Below are positions 50,806 through 60,302 of a DNA stretch of 64,000 nt, piece after piece. How positions within the stretch are numbered: the first letter of the stretch is position 1; each line of letters starts with the position of its first letter. A program made the translations under genes and the position numbers. The notes beneath the pieces are model-generated. The model had not been told where the DNA came from. It searched no databases and saw nothing but the letters and a program-made list of their open reading frames with translations. Source of the DNA: an uncultured bacterium. GTDB taxonomy: Bacteria; Verrucomicrobiota; Lentisphaeria; Victivallales; UBA1829. Where the stretch lies: the NCBI GenBank assembly GCA_900549415.1, contig URNX01000015.1, forward strand, positions 1 through 64,000, read 5' to 3'.

Positions 50806-53340
50806 ATGAACTACAACGCACTCGCAGGAACACATGATCTTTCGCTCCCCGAATGGGGACCGTACGGGAAACGGTTCTTCGGAATCTCGCACATCGCCGA
50901 CCACAGACGCGGAACTCGGTTTGACTTCACCGTTATTCCGGCAATCTACCGCAGACAGCTTGCCGTGCCGGACGCCCTTCGGCCCGCAGGATATCTGCCG
51001 TGGAGCGTTTCCCCCGATTTAAAAAACTACTGCTACCGTCAGCAGCTCGAATGGAAAGACCGTGTCTACTGCGACGTTTCATTCGCGGAAATCGACGCCC
51101 ATTCCCGTCTTATTGCCTGCGAGTGCGTCAATCATTCGGAGCTCAATACCGATTTCGCGCTCCACTTTCTCTCCTCCCTCGTGCCGGACGGGAAGCCGCT
51201 GAACTGCAATGCGCCGTACGCGAAACCGCACCTTCTCTCCGGAAACGGACTCGTCTTCGACTGTCTGAAGCCCGGAGAAGTGCGCATGGACGGTGTGGTC
51301 GACGGCTCCGCGTATCGTCTGAAACCCGGGGAAAAAGCGGAGATTTCCCTTTCCGCGCACGGGACGCTCTGGCTTCGCGCGGCGGTTGAGGGAAAAGCTC
51401 TGCTGCGGACGTCGCTCGGAACGTTTGAGCTCTGCGGGGAGGGAGCGTTTCAAACATACCGTCTCATAGAGGATTTTTCGGGTGAAACGTTCTTTGCGGA
51501 GACGGATTCCGAACTCAAAATCGACGTTTTCTCCGTTGCGGATCAGGAGCCGGAGTTCTTCGGCGATGCTCTTTCCCCGCGTCCGGAATTCAGCGAAGGA
51601 GCGTTGCCGGACAGCCGGATCATCCGCTATCCGGGGCTGCCGCATGCGTACGGTGTCCGCTGGGATTTCCCCGACGCCTTCACCCGGCGGTACGCGGTCG
51701 ATGATTTCAACAGCATTCTGCTTTACAAGGACGGCGTCCACATGCCGCATCTCGGAACATGGGGCGACCGGGGCGGAAAGGATTGCCATCTCGACATCTT
51801 CCTTCAGCCGATCCGCGTGGAGGCGGGGGCGTCGCGAACCGTTTACGCGATTGTCGCGGACGGTTCGGAGACGGAGCTTGCAGAGCGTCTGGCGTTCCCG
51901 TTTGAGTGTGCGCCGGAGCACTGCCGCGCGGCGCGGAACAGCTATCTCAGGATTCCTGAATCGCCCATGTCGTTCAGCCAGGAGCGCATGAGTTCGGTCG
52001 TGCTCACGAACGTGGTCTATCCGACATATGTGGAGGGACGGTTCGTGCGTCACCATACGCCCGGACGCTGCTGGAATTCGCTTTACACCTGGGATTCCGG
52101 ATTCATCGGGCTCGGACTGATGGAGATCGACACGCTCCGGGCGGTCGAAAACCTGAACGCGTACACCACCGATCCGGGCAATCCGGACAACGCGTTCGTT
52201 CTGCACGGTACGCCCGTTCCTGTTCAGATTTATCTGTTTTTCGAGCTCTGGAACCGCACCTGCGACCGCGCTCTGCTGGAATATTTCTATCCGCGTCTGA
52301 AACAGTATTACGATTATCTCGCCGGACACGCCCCCCGTTCGACCACGCGGCGCGGAAGCCGCGAACCGATGATCCGCACCTGGGATTATTTCTACAACAC
52401 CGGCGGCTGGGACGACTATCCGCCTCAGCATGCCGCGCACCCCGGACATCTGAGCGTGATCCCGTGCGTCGGGACCTCGCATGTCATCCGCTGCGCCAAG
52501 ATGCTCCGGATGCTTGCGGCGGAGCTCGGAACGGACGACGCCGGATATTACGACGCCGATATCCGCGATCTCTCCGTCTCGCTTCAGCAGTATGCGTGGG
52601 ATGCGGAGTCGGGCTATTTCGGTTACGTCGACCACGATGAAGCGGGGAACCCGACCGGAATTTACCGTCACGGCTCCGGGGTGAACTTCAATATGGGACT
52701 CGACGGCGTCATGCCGCTTGAGGCGGGCGCGGTCACTCCGGAACAGGCGGAACTGCTCTGGGAACGTCTCTCGTCTCCGGAGCACTGCTGGAGCGACGCC
52801 GGGCTCTCCACGGTTGACCGCTCTGCGCCCTATTACCGCACGGACGGCTACTGGAACGGGTGTGTCTGGATGCCCTACCAGTGGTTCTTCTGGAAGACCG
52901 CGCTGAACGACGGACGTTCCGGTTTCGCCTGGCGGATCGCGGAAACCGCGCTCCGTCTGTGGGAGCGGGAAGTCCGCGCTTCCTACGCCTGTTACGAACA
53001 GTTCTCCATCAGCTCCGGACGCGGCTGCGGCTGGCATCACTTTTCCGCGCTTTCGGCTCCGGTTCTGAACTTTCACGCGGCGTATTATTCGCCCGGGACG
53101 CTGACTTCCGGCTACGACGTTCTGCGCCGTTCGTTTGCATGCGGAGCGGAATCCGGCATGACGGCGGAGCTCGTCATCGGCGGAGAGGCGGGAATGAAGA
53201 CGACGCTGGTTGCCGTTCTGCCGCGGGAGCCCGTCTCGGCGGAATATGCGGGCAAGCCGGTTCCGGTGCGGAAGCGGACGGAACATGCGTTTGAATTCGA
53301 TTTGCCGAAAGCAAGCTCCGGAATCCTGCGGATCCGCTGA
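50806..53340 (+). CDS. GH63-like (alpha/alpha)6 glycosidase
   Basis: This 844-residue protein has an N-terminal beta domain (about 1-370) and a C-terminal (alpha/alpha)6 barrel. The barrel shows the clan signatures YTWDSGFIGLGL near 426-437, WDDYPPQHA near 534, TDGYWNGCVWMPYQWFFW near 678-695 and YEQFSISSGRGCGWHHFS near 730. These are typical of GH63/mannosylglycerate-hydrolase-type inverting enzymes. No signal peptide is visible, so it is probably cytosolic, cutting imported oligosaccharides. It starts 6 bases after the GH51-like stop and is likely co-translated. The sugar specificity is unknown. Confidence 0.8.
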   Translation: MNYNALAGTHDLSLPEWGPYGKRFFGISHIADHRRGTRFDFTVIPAIYRRQLAVPDALRPAGYLPWSVSPDLKNYCYRQQLEWKDRVYCDVSFAEIDAHSRLIACECVNHSELNTDFALHFLSSLVPDGKPLNCNAPYAKPHLLSGNGLVFDCLKPGEVRMDGVVDGSAYRLKPGEKAEISLSAHGTLWLRAAVEGKALLRTSLGTFELCGEGAFQTYRLIEDFSGETFFAETDSELKIDVFSVADQEPEFFGDALSPRPEFSEGALPDSRIIRYPGLPHAYGVRWDFPDAFTRRYAVDDFNSILLYKDGVHMPHLGTWGDRGGKDCHLDIFLQPIRVEAGASRTVYAIVADGSETELAERLAFPFECAPEHCRAARNSYLRIPESPMSFSQERMSSVVLTNVVYPTYVEGRFVRHHTPGRCWNSLYTWDSGFIGLGLMEIDTLRAVENLNAYTTDPGNPDNAFVLHGTPVPVQIYLFFELWNRTCDRALLEYFYPRLKQYYDYLAGHAPRSTTRRGSREPMIRTWDYFYNTGGWDDYPPQHAAHPGHLSVIPCVGTSHVIRCAKMLRMLAAELGTDDAGYYDADIRDLSVSLQQYAWDAESGYFGYVDHDEAGNPTGIYRHGSGVNFNMGLDGVMPLEAGAVTPEQAELLWERLSSPEHCWSDAGLSTVDRSAPYYRTDGYWNGCVWMPYQWFFWKTALNDGRSGFAWRIAETALRLWEREVRASYACYEQFSISSGRGCGWHHFSALSAPVLNFHAAYYSPGTLTSGYDVLRRSFACGAESGMTAELVIGGEAGMKTTLVAVLPREPVSAEYAGKPVPVRKRTEHAFEFDLPKASSGILRIR

Positions 53341-53342
53341 AG

Positions 53343-54194
53343 TCAGAGTTTTCCGCTGCGTTTGCGGAACTCCATCGGAGTGAGACCGGAGGCACGGCGG
53401 AAGAACTCGAAAAAGTAGAACACCTGTTCAAATCCCAGTTCATTCGCCGCCTGCGAGATGCTGAGCTCGCGGTTCAGGAGCAGTCTCCGCGACTTTGTCA
53501 GCAGCAGCGTTTTCTGATATTCTTTGAAAGCAAGTCCGAAATGCCGCCGGAACCCTTTCCCGAGAGCGGAACGGGTGAGCCCGAATTCACGGGCCAGTTC
53601 ATTCAGGCGCAATGCGGCGGGCGGACGGCGGTTGAGTTCGGTCATGAGTTTCCGGTAGAAAGGCGGGACGTTGAGCCGTTCCGCCGCGCGGCGGAACAGC
53701 GGTTCCGTAAGAAGCAGAATCGCCGAAACGATCAGCGGATGCACCGCAAAATCGGGCTGCGTGTGAAATGCCGCGATGAGCGCGGCGAACAGTTCCGGTT
53801 TCCAGATTTTCCGCATTCCCGGCAGCTCCGGTCCGAGCGCAAAACCGAGCCCGTCGTGCAGGTGCACATGCTCCGCCTTGCAGATGAGACCCGGATGATA
53901 GACCGCCTGAAAGGGATGTCCCGCGGGAAGAAACGCAATATCCCCTTTTTCAAGTCTTGTGCAGACTCCGTCCATCGTGACTTCCGCGCACCCCGTTTCG
54001 ATGACGAACAGGCGTGAAATGGGCGGATCCGGATGATAGTATTCCTCCGTTTCCCGGAACGAGCTGTGCGAGGGGCACACGAACTCGCAGTTGAATTCAA
54101 AATTCCCGCTCTCCGTCGCAATGTCCAGTTTCAGATTCCGGTAGTTCCGGTAGAGAATCTGGGGCGACTCGTCCATCAGTCTGCATTCCTGCAT
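53343..54194 (-). CDS. AraC-family transcriptional regulator
   Basis: This 283-residue regulator has an N-terminal AraC_binding cupin (about residues 10-110, with RLFVIETGCAEVTMDG and KGDIAFLPAGHPFQAVYHPG). The C-terminal AraC domain (about 185-280) has LRLNELAREFGLTRSALGKGFRRHF and ISQAANELGFEQVFYFFEFFRR. The ATG has AGGAGG upstream. It is divergent from the GH32-like gene at 54340, with paired repeats in the 145-base gap, and convergent with the GH63-like gene. It is distinct in sequence from the other two AraC proteins here. Confidence 0.88.
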   Translation of the reverse strand: MQECRLMDESPQILYRNYRNLKLDIATESGNFEFNCEFVCPSHSSFRETEEYYHPDPPISRLFVIETGCAEVTMDGVCTRLEKGDIAFLPAGHPFQAVYHPGLICKAEHVHLHDGLGFALGPELPGMRKIWKPELFAALIAAFHTQPDFAVHPLIVSAILLLTEPLFRRAAERLNVPPFYRKLMTELNRRPPAALRLNELAREFGLTRSALGKGFRRHFGLAFKEYQKTLLLTKSRRLLLNRELSISQAANELGFEQVFYFFEFFRRASGLTPMEFRKRSGKL

Positions 54195-54252
54195 AAAAAC
54201 CTCCTGTTTTGAAGAAAAATATCCCGCAAACTCCGCTTTTTCAAGAAAAATG

Positions 54253-54291
54253 TCCCCGAATCTTATAAAAAATCCCCGTTTTCGATAGCAA
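54253..54291 (+). promoter_or_regulatory. Imperfect direct repeats between divergent AraC and GH32-like genes
   Basis: Two copies beginning TCCCCG (54253 and 54273) lie 20 bases apart and share further matches (ATA at the same offset). The second copy reaches the position where a -35 box should be, before a possible -10 TATGTT at 54309-54314. No good -35 is visible, which fits an activator-dependent promoter. Confidence 0.45.
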
Positions 54292-54339
54292 AGCCGTTTG
54301 CATGGTGTTATGTTATCTCCGGAAACAAGGAGATATTTT

Positions 54340-56289
54340 ATGATTATTCAGAAGGTTCGGCATTACGATTTCAGCAAGGTGAAATGGGATTCCCGCAGCT
54401 GGGGAAACGAGGTCTTCGACCCGGTGTTTCTCTTCTGCTTCCGTGCAAAACCGGCGGAGCTCTCCGGCGCTCTTGTGAGTCACGCTTCCGGCTTCGCGCT
54501 CCGGATCGCCGATAAAGCGCACTGCGGGGAGGACGAAAAACATCTCAATCGCCGTGTGCTGAATTATCTCTCCTGCACCGCTCCGGACGGCTCCTGCCGC
54601 GTGCTGGAAGCGGATCTGCGCATGGAGAACGGCGCACCCGGAGAGCGTTACCGCATAGGTTTCCCGATCTCCCTCGCCGGCGACCCGGAGACGGAGCACG
54701 AGTTTGCAGTCCTTTACGACGGCGTCTGTTTTCAGATTCTCTGCGACGGAATTGTCATGGACCGCGATTTCCCGTTCGGCCGTTCCTTCCATTGTTACGA
54801 GGGCCGCCATGTCTGCTTCGGCATCTCTTCGCCCGCGCTCGCGAATTACCGCATGACCAACGATCTCTCCGGCGTGAGCTTTTCGGAGAAAGAGGTTCGC
54901 CGGGATGCTTCGATTCAGTTCTACACCCCGTTCGGTTTCAATACCTGGGTCGGCGACGTGGTCGTCGCGCAGTTCCGCGGACGCTTCCACATCTTCTATC
55001 TCATGGACCGCCGCCATCACGGTTCCCGCGTCAGACGCGGCGCGCATGAGTTCTGGCATCTGAGCAGCGAAAACCTGCGCGACTGGATCGACCACGGGCC
55101 CGTCGTCGAAATCGACTCCCAGTGGCAGACGGTCGGCACGGGCAACGCGTTTGTCTTCGACGGCAAGCTGCATCTCTCGTTCGGCTGGCATACGGACCGT
55201 CAGGTTCCGTACCCGCAGACGGTGAAGCATCTTTTCTTCCGCAATCTCGCGGACACCGGGCGCACGGGCGAATTCCGCTACGGCGAAATCGGAACCCTTC
55301 TTCCGAGCGGCGCAAGCTACACGGCGAGCGAAGACGGCGTTCATTTCACCCGCGCCGACCGCCTGATTCATTATCTGGAAAATCCGAGCATCTTCGTTCA
55401 GCCGGACGGACGCCTTCATCTGATTCAGGACGGCGTCTGGGAATCGGATCATCCGGGAGACTGGACGCTGGTTCAGCGCGGATTCCCGCCGCACGGCATG
55501 GAAAGTTTCGCCCGGAACTGCCTGGATTGTCCGACCTGTTTCGAGCTGGACGGCTGGGAGTATTTCGCAGTCGGGTTCTCCGCGTTCTTCGGACGCCGCA
55601 AGGGCGATGCGGAATGGATCGATTTCGTCAAGGAGGGACGCGATCCCTACGACGGCAGTTCCGTTCCGATGTATTCCGCATGGCGGGACGGGCGCATGAT
55701 CGAAGGCGGCTGGATGAACGGCATCGGCTGGGGAAGCTGTCTCATGCTCCGCGAAATGGTTCCGCTCGGCAACGGCAATGTCGGAAAACGCTGGGTTGCG
55801 GAGTCGCTTCCGGAGTTCGGCGCTGCGGAGAATTTCTCGGAGAAGACGCCGGTCGCCGCCGCGGGCGATACGCTCCTTGAGTTCCGGATCGATCCGGCGA
55901 AGGGGGCATTTGCAATCCGCTTCACGGGAGAGGGCGAAGGCTGCGAGTTCCGGATCGACCCGGCGAAGGCGCGCGCCCAGTGGAGTTCCGCCGGATGCCC
56001 GCCGGAAGTCCCGACCTTCCGCGAGCAGATGACGCCGGAAATTTCAAATTATTCTTCGCTTCCGTACACGGCGTACTGCGGACGCAACTATGCGAAGGAG
56101 AATCTTTTCGGAATCGATGCGCCGTTTGTTCTGCGTGTTCTGATTCATGCCGATCCGAAGCTGAACGCCGCGCTGATCGACGTTGAAATCGCCGGCTGCC
56201 ACACGATGGCAACTCTGCGCGGCGATTTCGCGGTCCGTTCCGCCGAGGCTTCCGGATCCGGAACAAAACGTTTTGCAACCATAAAATAA
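54340..56289 (+). CDS. GH32-like five-bladed-propeller glycan enzyme
   Basis: This 649-residue protein has an N-terminal beta-sandwich (about 1-195) and a GH32/GH43-type propeller, with VVVAQFRGRFHIFYL near 212-226 and EFWHLSSENLRDWIDHGPV near 239-257. A later block reads LDCPTCFELDGW near 394-405, where GH32 enzymes have the acid/base ECP motif. Here a D replaces that E. No signal peptide is seen. The expected activity is fructan- or beta-fructoside-like hydrolysis or another furanose/pyranose cleavage; the altered motif makes that uncertain. AAGGAG precedes the ATG at 54340. Confidence 0.76.
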   Translation: MIIQKVRHYDFSKVKWDSRSWGNEVFDPVFLFCFRAKPAELSGALVSHASGFALRIADKAHCGEDEKHLNRRVLNYLSCTAPDGSCRVLEADLRMENGAPGERYRIGFPISLAGDPETEHEFAVLYDGVCFQILCDGIVMDRDFPFGRSFHCYEGRHVCFGISSPALANYRMTNDLSGVSFSEKEVRRDASIQFYTPFGFNTWVGDVVVAQFRGRFHIFYLMDRRHHGSRVRRGAHEFWHLSSENLRDWIDHGPVVEIDSQWQTVGTGNAFVFDGKLHLSFGWHTDRQVPYPQTVKHLFFRNLADTGRTGEFRYGEIGTLLPSGASYTASEDGVHFTRADRLIHYLENPSIFVQPDGRLHLIQDGVWESDHPGDWTLVQRGFPPHGMESFARNCLDCPTCFELDGWEYFAVGFSAFFGRRKGDAEWIDFVKEGRDPYDGSSVPMYSAWRDGRMIEGGWMNGIGWGSCLMLREMVPLGNGNVGKRWVAESLPEFGAAENFSEKTPVAAAGDTLLEFRIDPAKGAFAIRFTGEGEGCEFRIDPAKARAQWSSAGCPPEVPTFREQMTPEISNYSSLPYTAYCGRNYAKENLFGIDAPFVLRVLIHADPKLNAALIDVEIAGCHTMATLRGDFAVRSAEASGSGTKRFATIK

Positions 56290-56400
56290 AGGAGAGGAGC
56301 CATTGAAACTGTGAGAACGGAAATTTCAAACGCCGGAGACATGTTCATCTCCGGCAAAACTCAGACTGGAAACAACACAAACCAACGAAAGGCGGAAACT

Positions 56401-57252
56401 ATGAAATTCAACAGACGGAACCGTTTCATACCAGACATCAGGGGCAGATCCTGCAGATTTACCCTCATAGAGCTCCTCGTGGTAATTGCCATCATCGCCA
56501 TCCTCGCCGGCATGCTTTTGCCCGCGCTGAACAAGGCGCGCGCAACCGCCCGGGCGATCACCTGCGCCGGGATTCACAAGCAGTTCGGAATCGCAACGAA
56601 TCTCTACACCAACGACTTTGAAGGATTCTATCTTCCGTTCAGAACAACGACGACGGTGACGCTCTCCTGGTATCAGCATCAGACATTTATGGAGTATCTG
56701 AAAATTTACAAGGGTTCGACATGGAATCCGCTGCAGGCGCCGCCGCGCTATCCGCGGAATTTCATCTGCCCGGATGCAAACTGGGCTCTGAACGGAGGTC
56801 CCGCCAAGGAATTCGCAAATTCTCCCGGTGACAAAGGCTGGATTGGAATCGGAATGCCGCAATTCGCTTTCGGAATGAACATTGAACCTGCCGATGAAGG
56901 AGGAATGAATGGAACCGGATACGAACATTGGGGAATTACAGATACGATCTGGAACGCCCATACAGTAGCTTACGACACGAAGAAAATCAAGTCTCCCACG
57001 AATAAAATCGCGATTGCGGATGCGTGCAATGCCGGCGCCATTTCCATGTATAACAGCATTGCCCCGTATGCATCGAACGGTTATTTCACCGCCAGCATGG
57101 ATACGAAGGAGCCCTCCGGAACCGGCATAGCGTGGAGACATCCGGGAAATACGGCGAACGTGCTCTTCTTCGACGGTCACGTCGGACGCCATTCGTGGCC
57201 GCTTTTCTCTCCGTCCTCTGCAAGAGACATTTACTGGCTTCCTTATCGCTGA
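56401..57252 (+). CDS. Type II secretion-like pseudopilin (DUF1559-like)
   Basis: This 283-residue protein has an 18-residue basic leader, then FTLIELLVVIAIIA with the conserved glutamate. The C-terminal part has a histidine-to-DG site (HPGNTANVLFFDGHV near 257-271), with ten rather than nine residues between. The ATG at 56401 with GGCGG upstream is preferred to a start 30 codons earlier. It lies between the GH32-like gene and a secreted GH39-like gene, the same position as the other pseudopilins here. Confidence 0.9.
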   Translation: MKFNRRNRFIPDIRGRSCRFTLIELLVVIAIIAILAGMLLPALNKARATARAITCAGIHKQFGIATNLYTNDFEGFYLPFRTTTTVTLSWYQHQTFMEYLKIYKGSTWNPLQAPPRYPRNFICPDANWALNGGPAKEFANSPGDKGWIGIGMPQFAFGMNIEPADEGGMNGTGYEHWGITDTIWNAHTVAYDTKKIKSPTNKIAIADACNAGAISMYNSIAPYASNGYFTASMDTKEPSGTGIAWRHPGNTANVLFFDGHVGRHSWPLFSPSSARDIYWLPYR

Positions 57253-57267
57253 ACAAAGGATATGAAA

Positions 57268-60200
57268 ATGCTGAAACCTCGTCTTCTTTTTGCGCTTGGT
57301 GCGCTGCCGTGTCTGCTTTCCGCGCAGAATCTGGTTCCGAACGGGTCGTTTGAACTTGGAACCGCCGGATACGGCATCCGCACGAATCTCCGGTTCGACA
57401 CGAATCCGGACCAGAAGTTTTTCCCGCTCGAAACGGTCGCCGACCCCGCCGCCGACGGCAAACAGGTTCTCCGGATCCGCAATCCGCACGCCAACCGTTT
57501 TGAACTTCATTCCAGACAGTTCCCGCTGAAGGCGGATACGGAATACACGTTCCGCTTCAAAATACGGTCCACCGCGAAGAACGGACAAGAGCTTTTCGCG
57601 GTTCCGTACAGCGTCAAAAACAACTGGAAAGGGTGGATGGTCCGGGTCAAAGCAACGGATCAATGGCGGAATTGCGAATACAAATTCAAGACCGGTCCGA
57701 AGGACGGCGCGCCGTACTTCTATCATCTCCAGTTCCGGGACGTGAATAACAGCGACATTCCCGCAAGCGACATTTACATTGACGACATTCAGCTTTTCGA
57801 GACGAAATCCGTTCCGGCGAAGACGGTTGAATTCGCGCTGAACATCGCCGATCCGCTGATTGTTTCGGACGGAAAAACTCCCGTCGCTCTCACTCTGAAA
57901 GCCGGAAACTTCACGGACAAACCGTGGCAGGGAACTGTGACGGTCGGTGCAACCGAAGAGTTCCTGGGGACCCGCGCGGAACCGCGGAAGTTCGAGCTCA
58001 GGCTCGCCCCCGGCGAAGTCCGTGAAATCCCGGTGAAATGGAACCTTCCTTACGGCGCATACTGTGCAGCCGCCGTCGCGGAGGGAATCGGCCACAGCAT
58101 TCCGGCCTACTTCGCCGTCACCGGAAAATACGAGCGGGAAAAACGGGATTTCGACCGCGATTTCTGCATTGGTCTGAACAGCGGAATCGGCATTGTGCAG
58201 AACGGCGAAAAACCGAAAATAGGAACCATGGCGCACAACGCCGCGGCGGAGAAAAAACTGGAATATCTCCAGAAGATGGGCTGCCGCATCATCCGCGAGC
58301 ATGACGCCGGAGTGGAATCCACCGCCTGGTATCTCATGGAGCCGGAAAAGGGAAAATGGGATTACCGTCACTTGGATTACTCCCTGAAACAGTTTGAAAA
58401 ATACGGAATCGAAGTCCTGAGCTGCGTCGGCCGCATCGGATTCCTCCGTCCGGCGAATGAGCAGCAGAAGCTGTGGCGCACCCGCAGCTGGCCCGAATGG
58501 GCGGAACCGTTTGCGCATCCCGCCGAACACAAAAGCTACAACTGGGGCGACTGCAAGGGACGCGTCTTCCTGCCGGATATGAAGCTCTGGCGCGAATACC
58601 TCCACAAACTCGCCGTTCATGCAAAGGGGCGCATCCGCTACTACGAGGTGTTCAACGAGCCGAACGGCGTCATGAGCGCGGAAGACTATTTCCCGTACAT
58701 GAAGGCGGTCTATGAAGAGGTCAAGAAGGTCGATCCCTCCGCGAAGATTCTCGGACTGTGCATCACCAGCGACTTCGGCGTTTCCGGCGATACGTTCACC
58801 AAAGACGTCATGGCGCTCGGCGGCGGAAAGTTCATGGACATCGCCGCGTTTCATCCCTATTCCGGACGCGAGCTGAACTCCGTCAATCCGGCGGACACGT
58901 ATATCGCGAACTTCCGCAATTCGCTCGGCGAATACCGCGGCATGCCGCTCTGGAACACGGAAATCTATTATCTCTACGACACGGCGGACAAGTCGCTCAA
59001 TCAGGGCATCTGCAACCCCGGCCACATCGCGGCGCGCTATCTGACCGACCTCGGCGAGAACGTCATACAATCGGTCTCTCTTTCAGAGGGCGCTGTGTGG
59101 AGCAGAAATTCGCTCTTCCCGGAAGGCGCGGAGAGCAGCGATTCCTGGGTGGACCTGATCCCGAATGAAAACTTCGTCGTCAACAACGCTCTGGCACGTT
59201 TCTTCGAGGCGGCGAAACCGCTTGCGAAATACAGACTCCCGAACGGGGTGATCGTCTACGCGTTCCGCAAGGACGGCAAACCGGTCGCGGCGATCTGGCA
59301 CTACCAGAAGCGCGACGGCGTCAAAGGCGATCTCTCACCGTTCCAGGTGTTCGACGTTTACGGCAACCCCGTCAAGCCCGGAGTGCTTCCTTTGACCGGA
59401 ACTCCGTATTATCTCCGCCCGGGAACGCTTTCCGAAGCCGCGTTCCTTGAAAAGCTGAAAACGCTTTCCGTCTTGCTGGACAATCCGATTGGCGCGTCGC
59501 CGCTGGTGCGTTTGCTGAACCGCGACGGCGAATATTCGCTGCTTGCGACTTTAAGCAACGGTTCCGCCGCGGATCAGACGGTCATCATCGGATTTTCGGG
59601 GAACGGATTCACCGGAGCGAAAAGCGTGCGCGCGGTTGTTCCCGCGGGAAAATCGGCGGATTTCGAACTTCCGCTCCGCAAGACGTCCGCAAAGACGGAA
59701 CCGGCTCTGCGGCTTTATCACAACGGCAGAGTTCTCAGCGTTCCGGTTGAAGTTTCGGAATGCCGCGCGATCTCTCTCGACGGAACGAAAGCGCGTCCGG
59801 GCTTCCCCTTCACATGGAGCATGAAGAAAGCGGACGGCAAACTCGTTTTGACGGTCCGTGTCGAGGATTCGACGAACTCCGGAGCGGACGCCGCCGGACG
59901 CCGCCCGTGGGAACAGGATTGTCTGGAACTGTTCTTCGACGCCGATCCTGACACGATTCTTCCGGCGCACTCGCGCGCTTACACGCCGGATACGTTCCGC
60001 GTGTTCGTTCTTCCCCGTCTCGCCCCGGAAAAGCAGGTGGAGACCTGGTTCAGGGACGGCTGCCGCTTTTCGCGCAAAGACCTTGAGTGCAAAGTCGTTT
60101 CCGATCCCGCCGGATACACGGTGACGCTTGCGCTTCCGCTCGCCAAACTCGGGAACCGGCTCGGATTCGACCTGAAGACCGACGACGCGCTTCCCGGGAA

Positions 60201-60285
60201 GACGACGTCCCGGGAATTCATCTGGAGTGAAAACAGAAACAATCACAGCGACCGGACCGCATTCGGCGTTCTGGAGCTGAAATAA
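57268..60285 (+). CDS. Secreted multi-domain GH39-like glycosidase
   Basis: This 1005-residue protein has a signal peptide (about 1-19), an N-terminal CBM4_9-type domain (about 20-170) and a clan GH-A catalytic barrel (about 280-680). The acid/base glutamate is in YEVFNEPNG (residue 464) and the nucleophile in LWNTEIYY (residue 565). A C-terminal CBM9-like domain (about 830-1005) has WEQDCLELFFDAD. The 101-residue spacing between the glutamates fits GH-A enzymes. Its position among glycan genes supports extracellular hydrolysis of a beta-linked polymer. I use ATG 57268 because AAAGGA is better spaced to it than to the earlier ATG. Confidence 0.83.
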   Translation: MLKPRLLFALGALPCLLSAQNLVPNGSFELGTAGYGIRTNLRFDTNPDQKFFPLETVADPAADGKQVLRIRNPHANRFELHSRQFPLKADTEYTFRFKIRSTAKNGQELFAVPYSVKNNWKGWMVRVKATDQWRNCEYKFKTGPKDGAPYFYHLQFRDVNNSDIPASDIYIDDIQLFETKSVPAKTVEFALNIADPLIVSDGKTPVALTLKAGNFTDKPWQGTVTVGATEEFLGTRAEPRKFELRLAPGEVREIPVKWNLPYGAYCAAAVAEGIGHSIPAYFAVTGKYEREKRDFDRDFCIGLNSGIGIVQNGEKPKIGTMAHNAAAEKKLEYLQKMGCRIIREHDAGVESTAWYLMEPEKGKWDYRHLDYSLKQFEKYGIEVLSCVGRIGFLRPANEQQKLWRTRSWPEWAEPFAHPAEHKSYNWGDCKGRVFLPDMKLWREYLHKLAVHAKGRIRYYEVFNEPNGVMSAEDYFPYMKAVYEEVKKVDPSAKILGLCITSDFGVSGDTFTKDVMALGGGKFMDIAAFHPYSGRELNSVNPADTYIANFRNSLGEYRGMPLWNTEIYYLYDTADKSLNQGICNPGHIAARYLTDLGENVIQSVSLSEGAVWSRNSLFPEGAESSDSWVDLIPNENFVVNNALARFFEAAKPLAKYRLPNGVIVYAFRKDGKPVAAIWHYQKRDGVKGDLSPFQVFDVYGNPVKPGVLPLTGTPYYLRPGTLSEAAFLEKLKTLSVLLDNPIGASPLVRLLNRDGEYSLLATLSNGSAADQTVIIGFSGNGFTGAKSVRAVVPAGKSADFELPLRKTSAKTEPALRLYHNGRVLSVPVEVSECRAISLDGTKARPGFPFTWSMKKADGKLVLTVRVEDSTNSGADAAGRRPWEQDCLELFFDADPDTILPAHSRAYTPDTFRVFVLPRLAPEKQVETWFRDGCRFSRKDLECKVVSDPAGYTVTLALPLAKLGNRLGFDLKTDDALPGKTTSREFIWSENRNNHSDRTAFGVLELK

Positions 60286-60302
60286 GCAAGGAGCAAGAAA
60301 AA

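Noticed and set aside
51079..53286. A 735-codon minus-strand open frame over the GH63-like gene
   Set aside because: It is rich in arginine and repeats no motif; the plus-strand reading carries the expected (alpha/alpha)6 glycosidase signatures.
56326..59070. A long minus-strand open frame over the pseudopilin and GH39-like genes
   Set aside because: Both underlying plus-strand genes have signal peptides or class III signals and ribosome sites; the antisense frame has neither.
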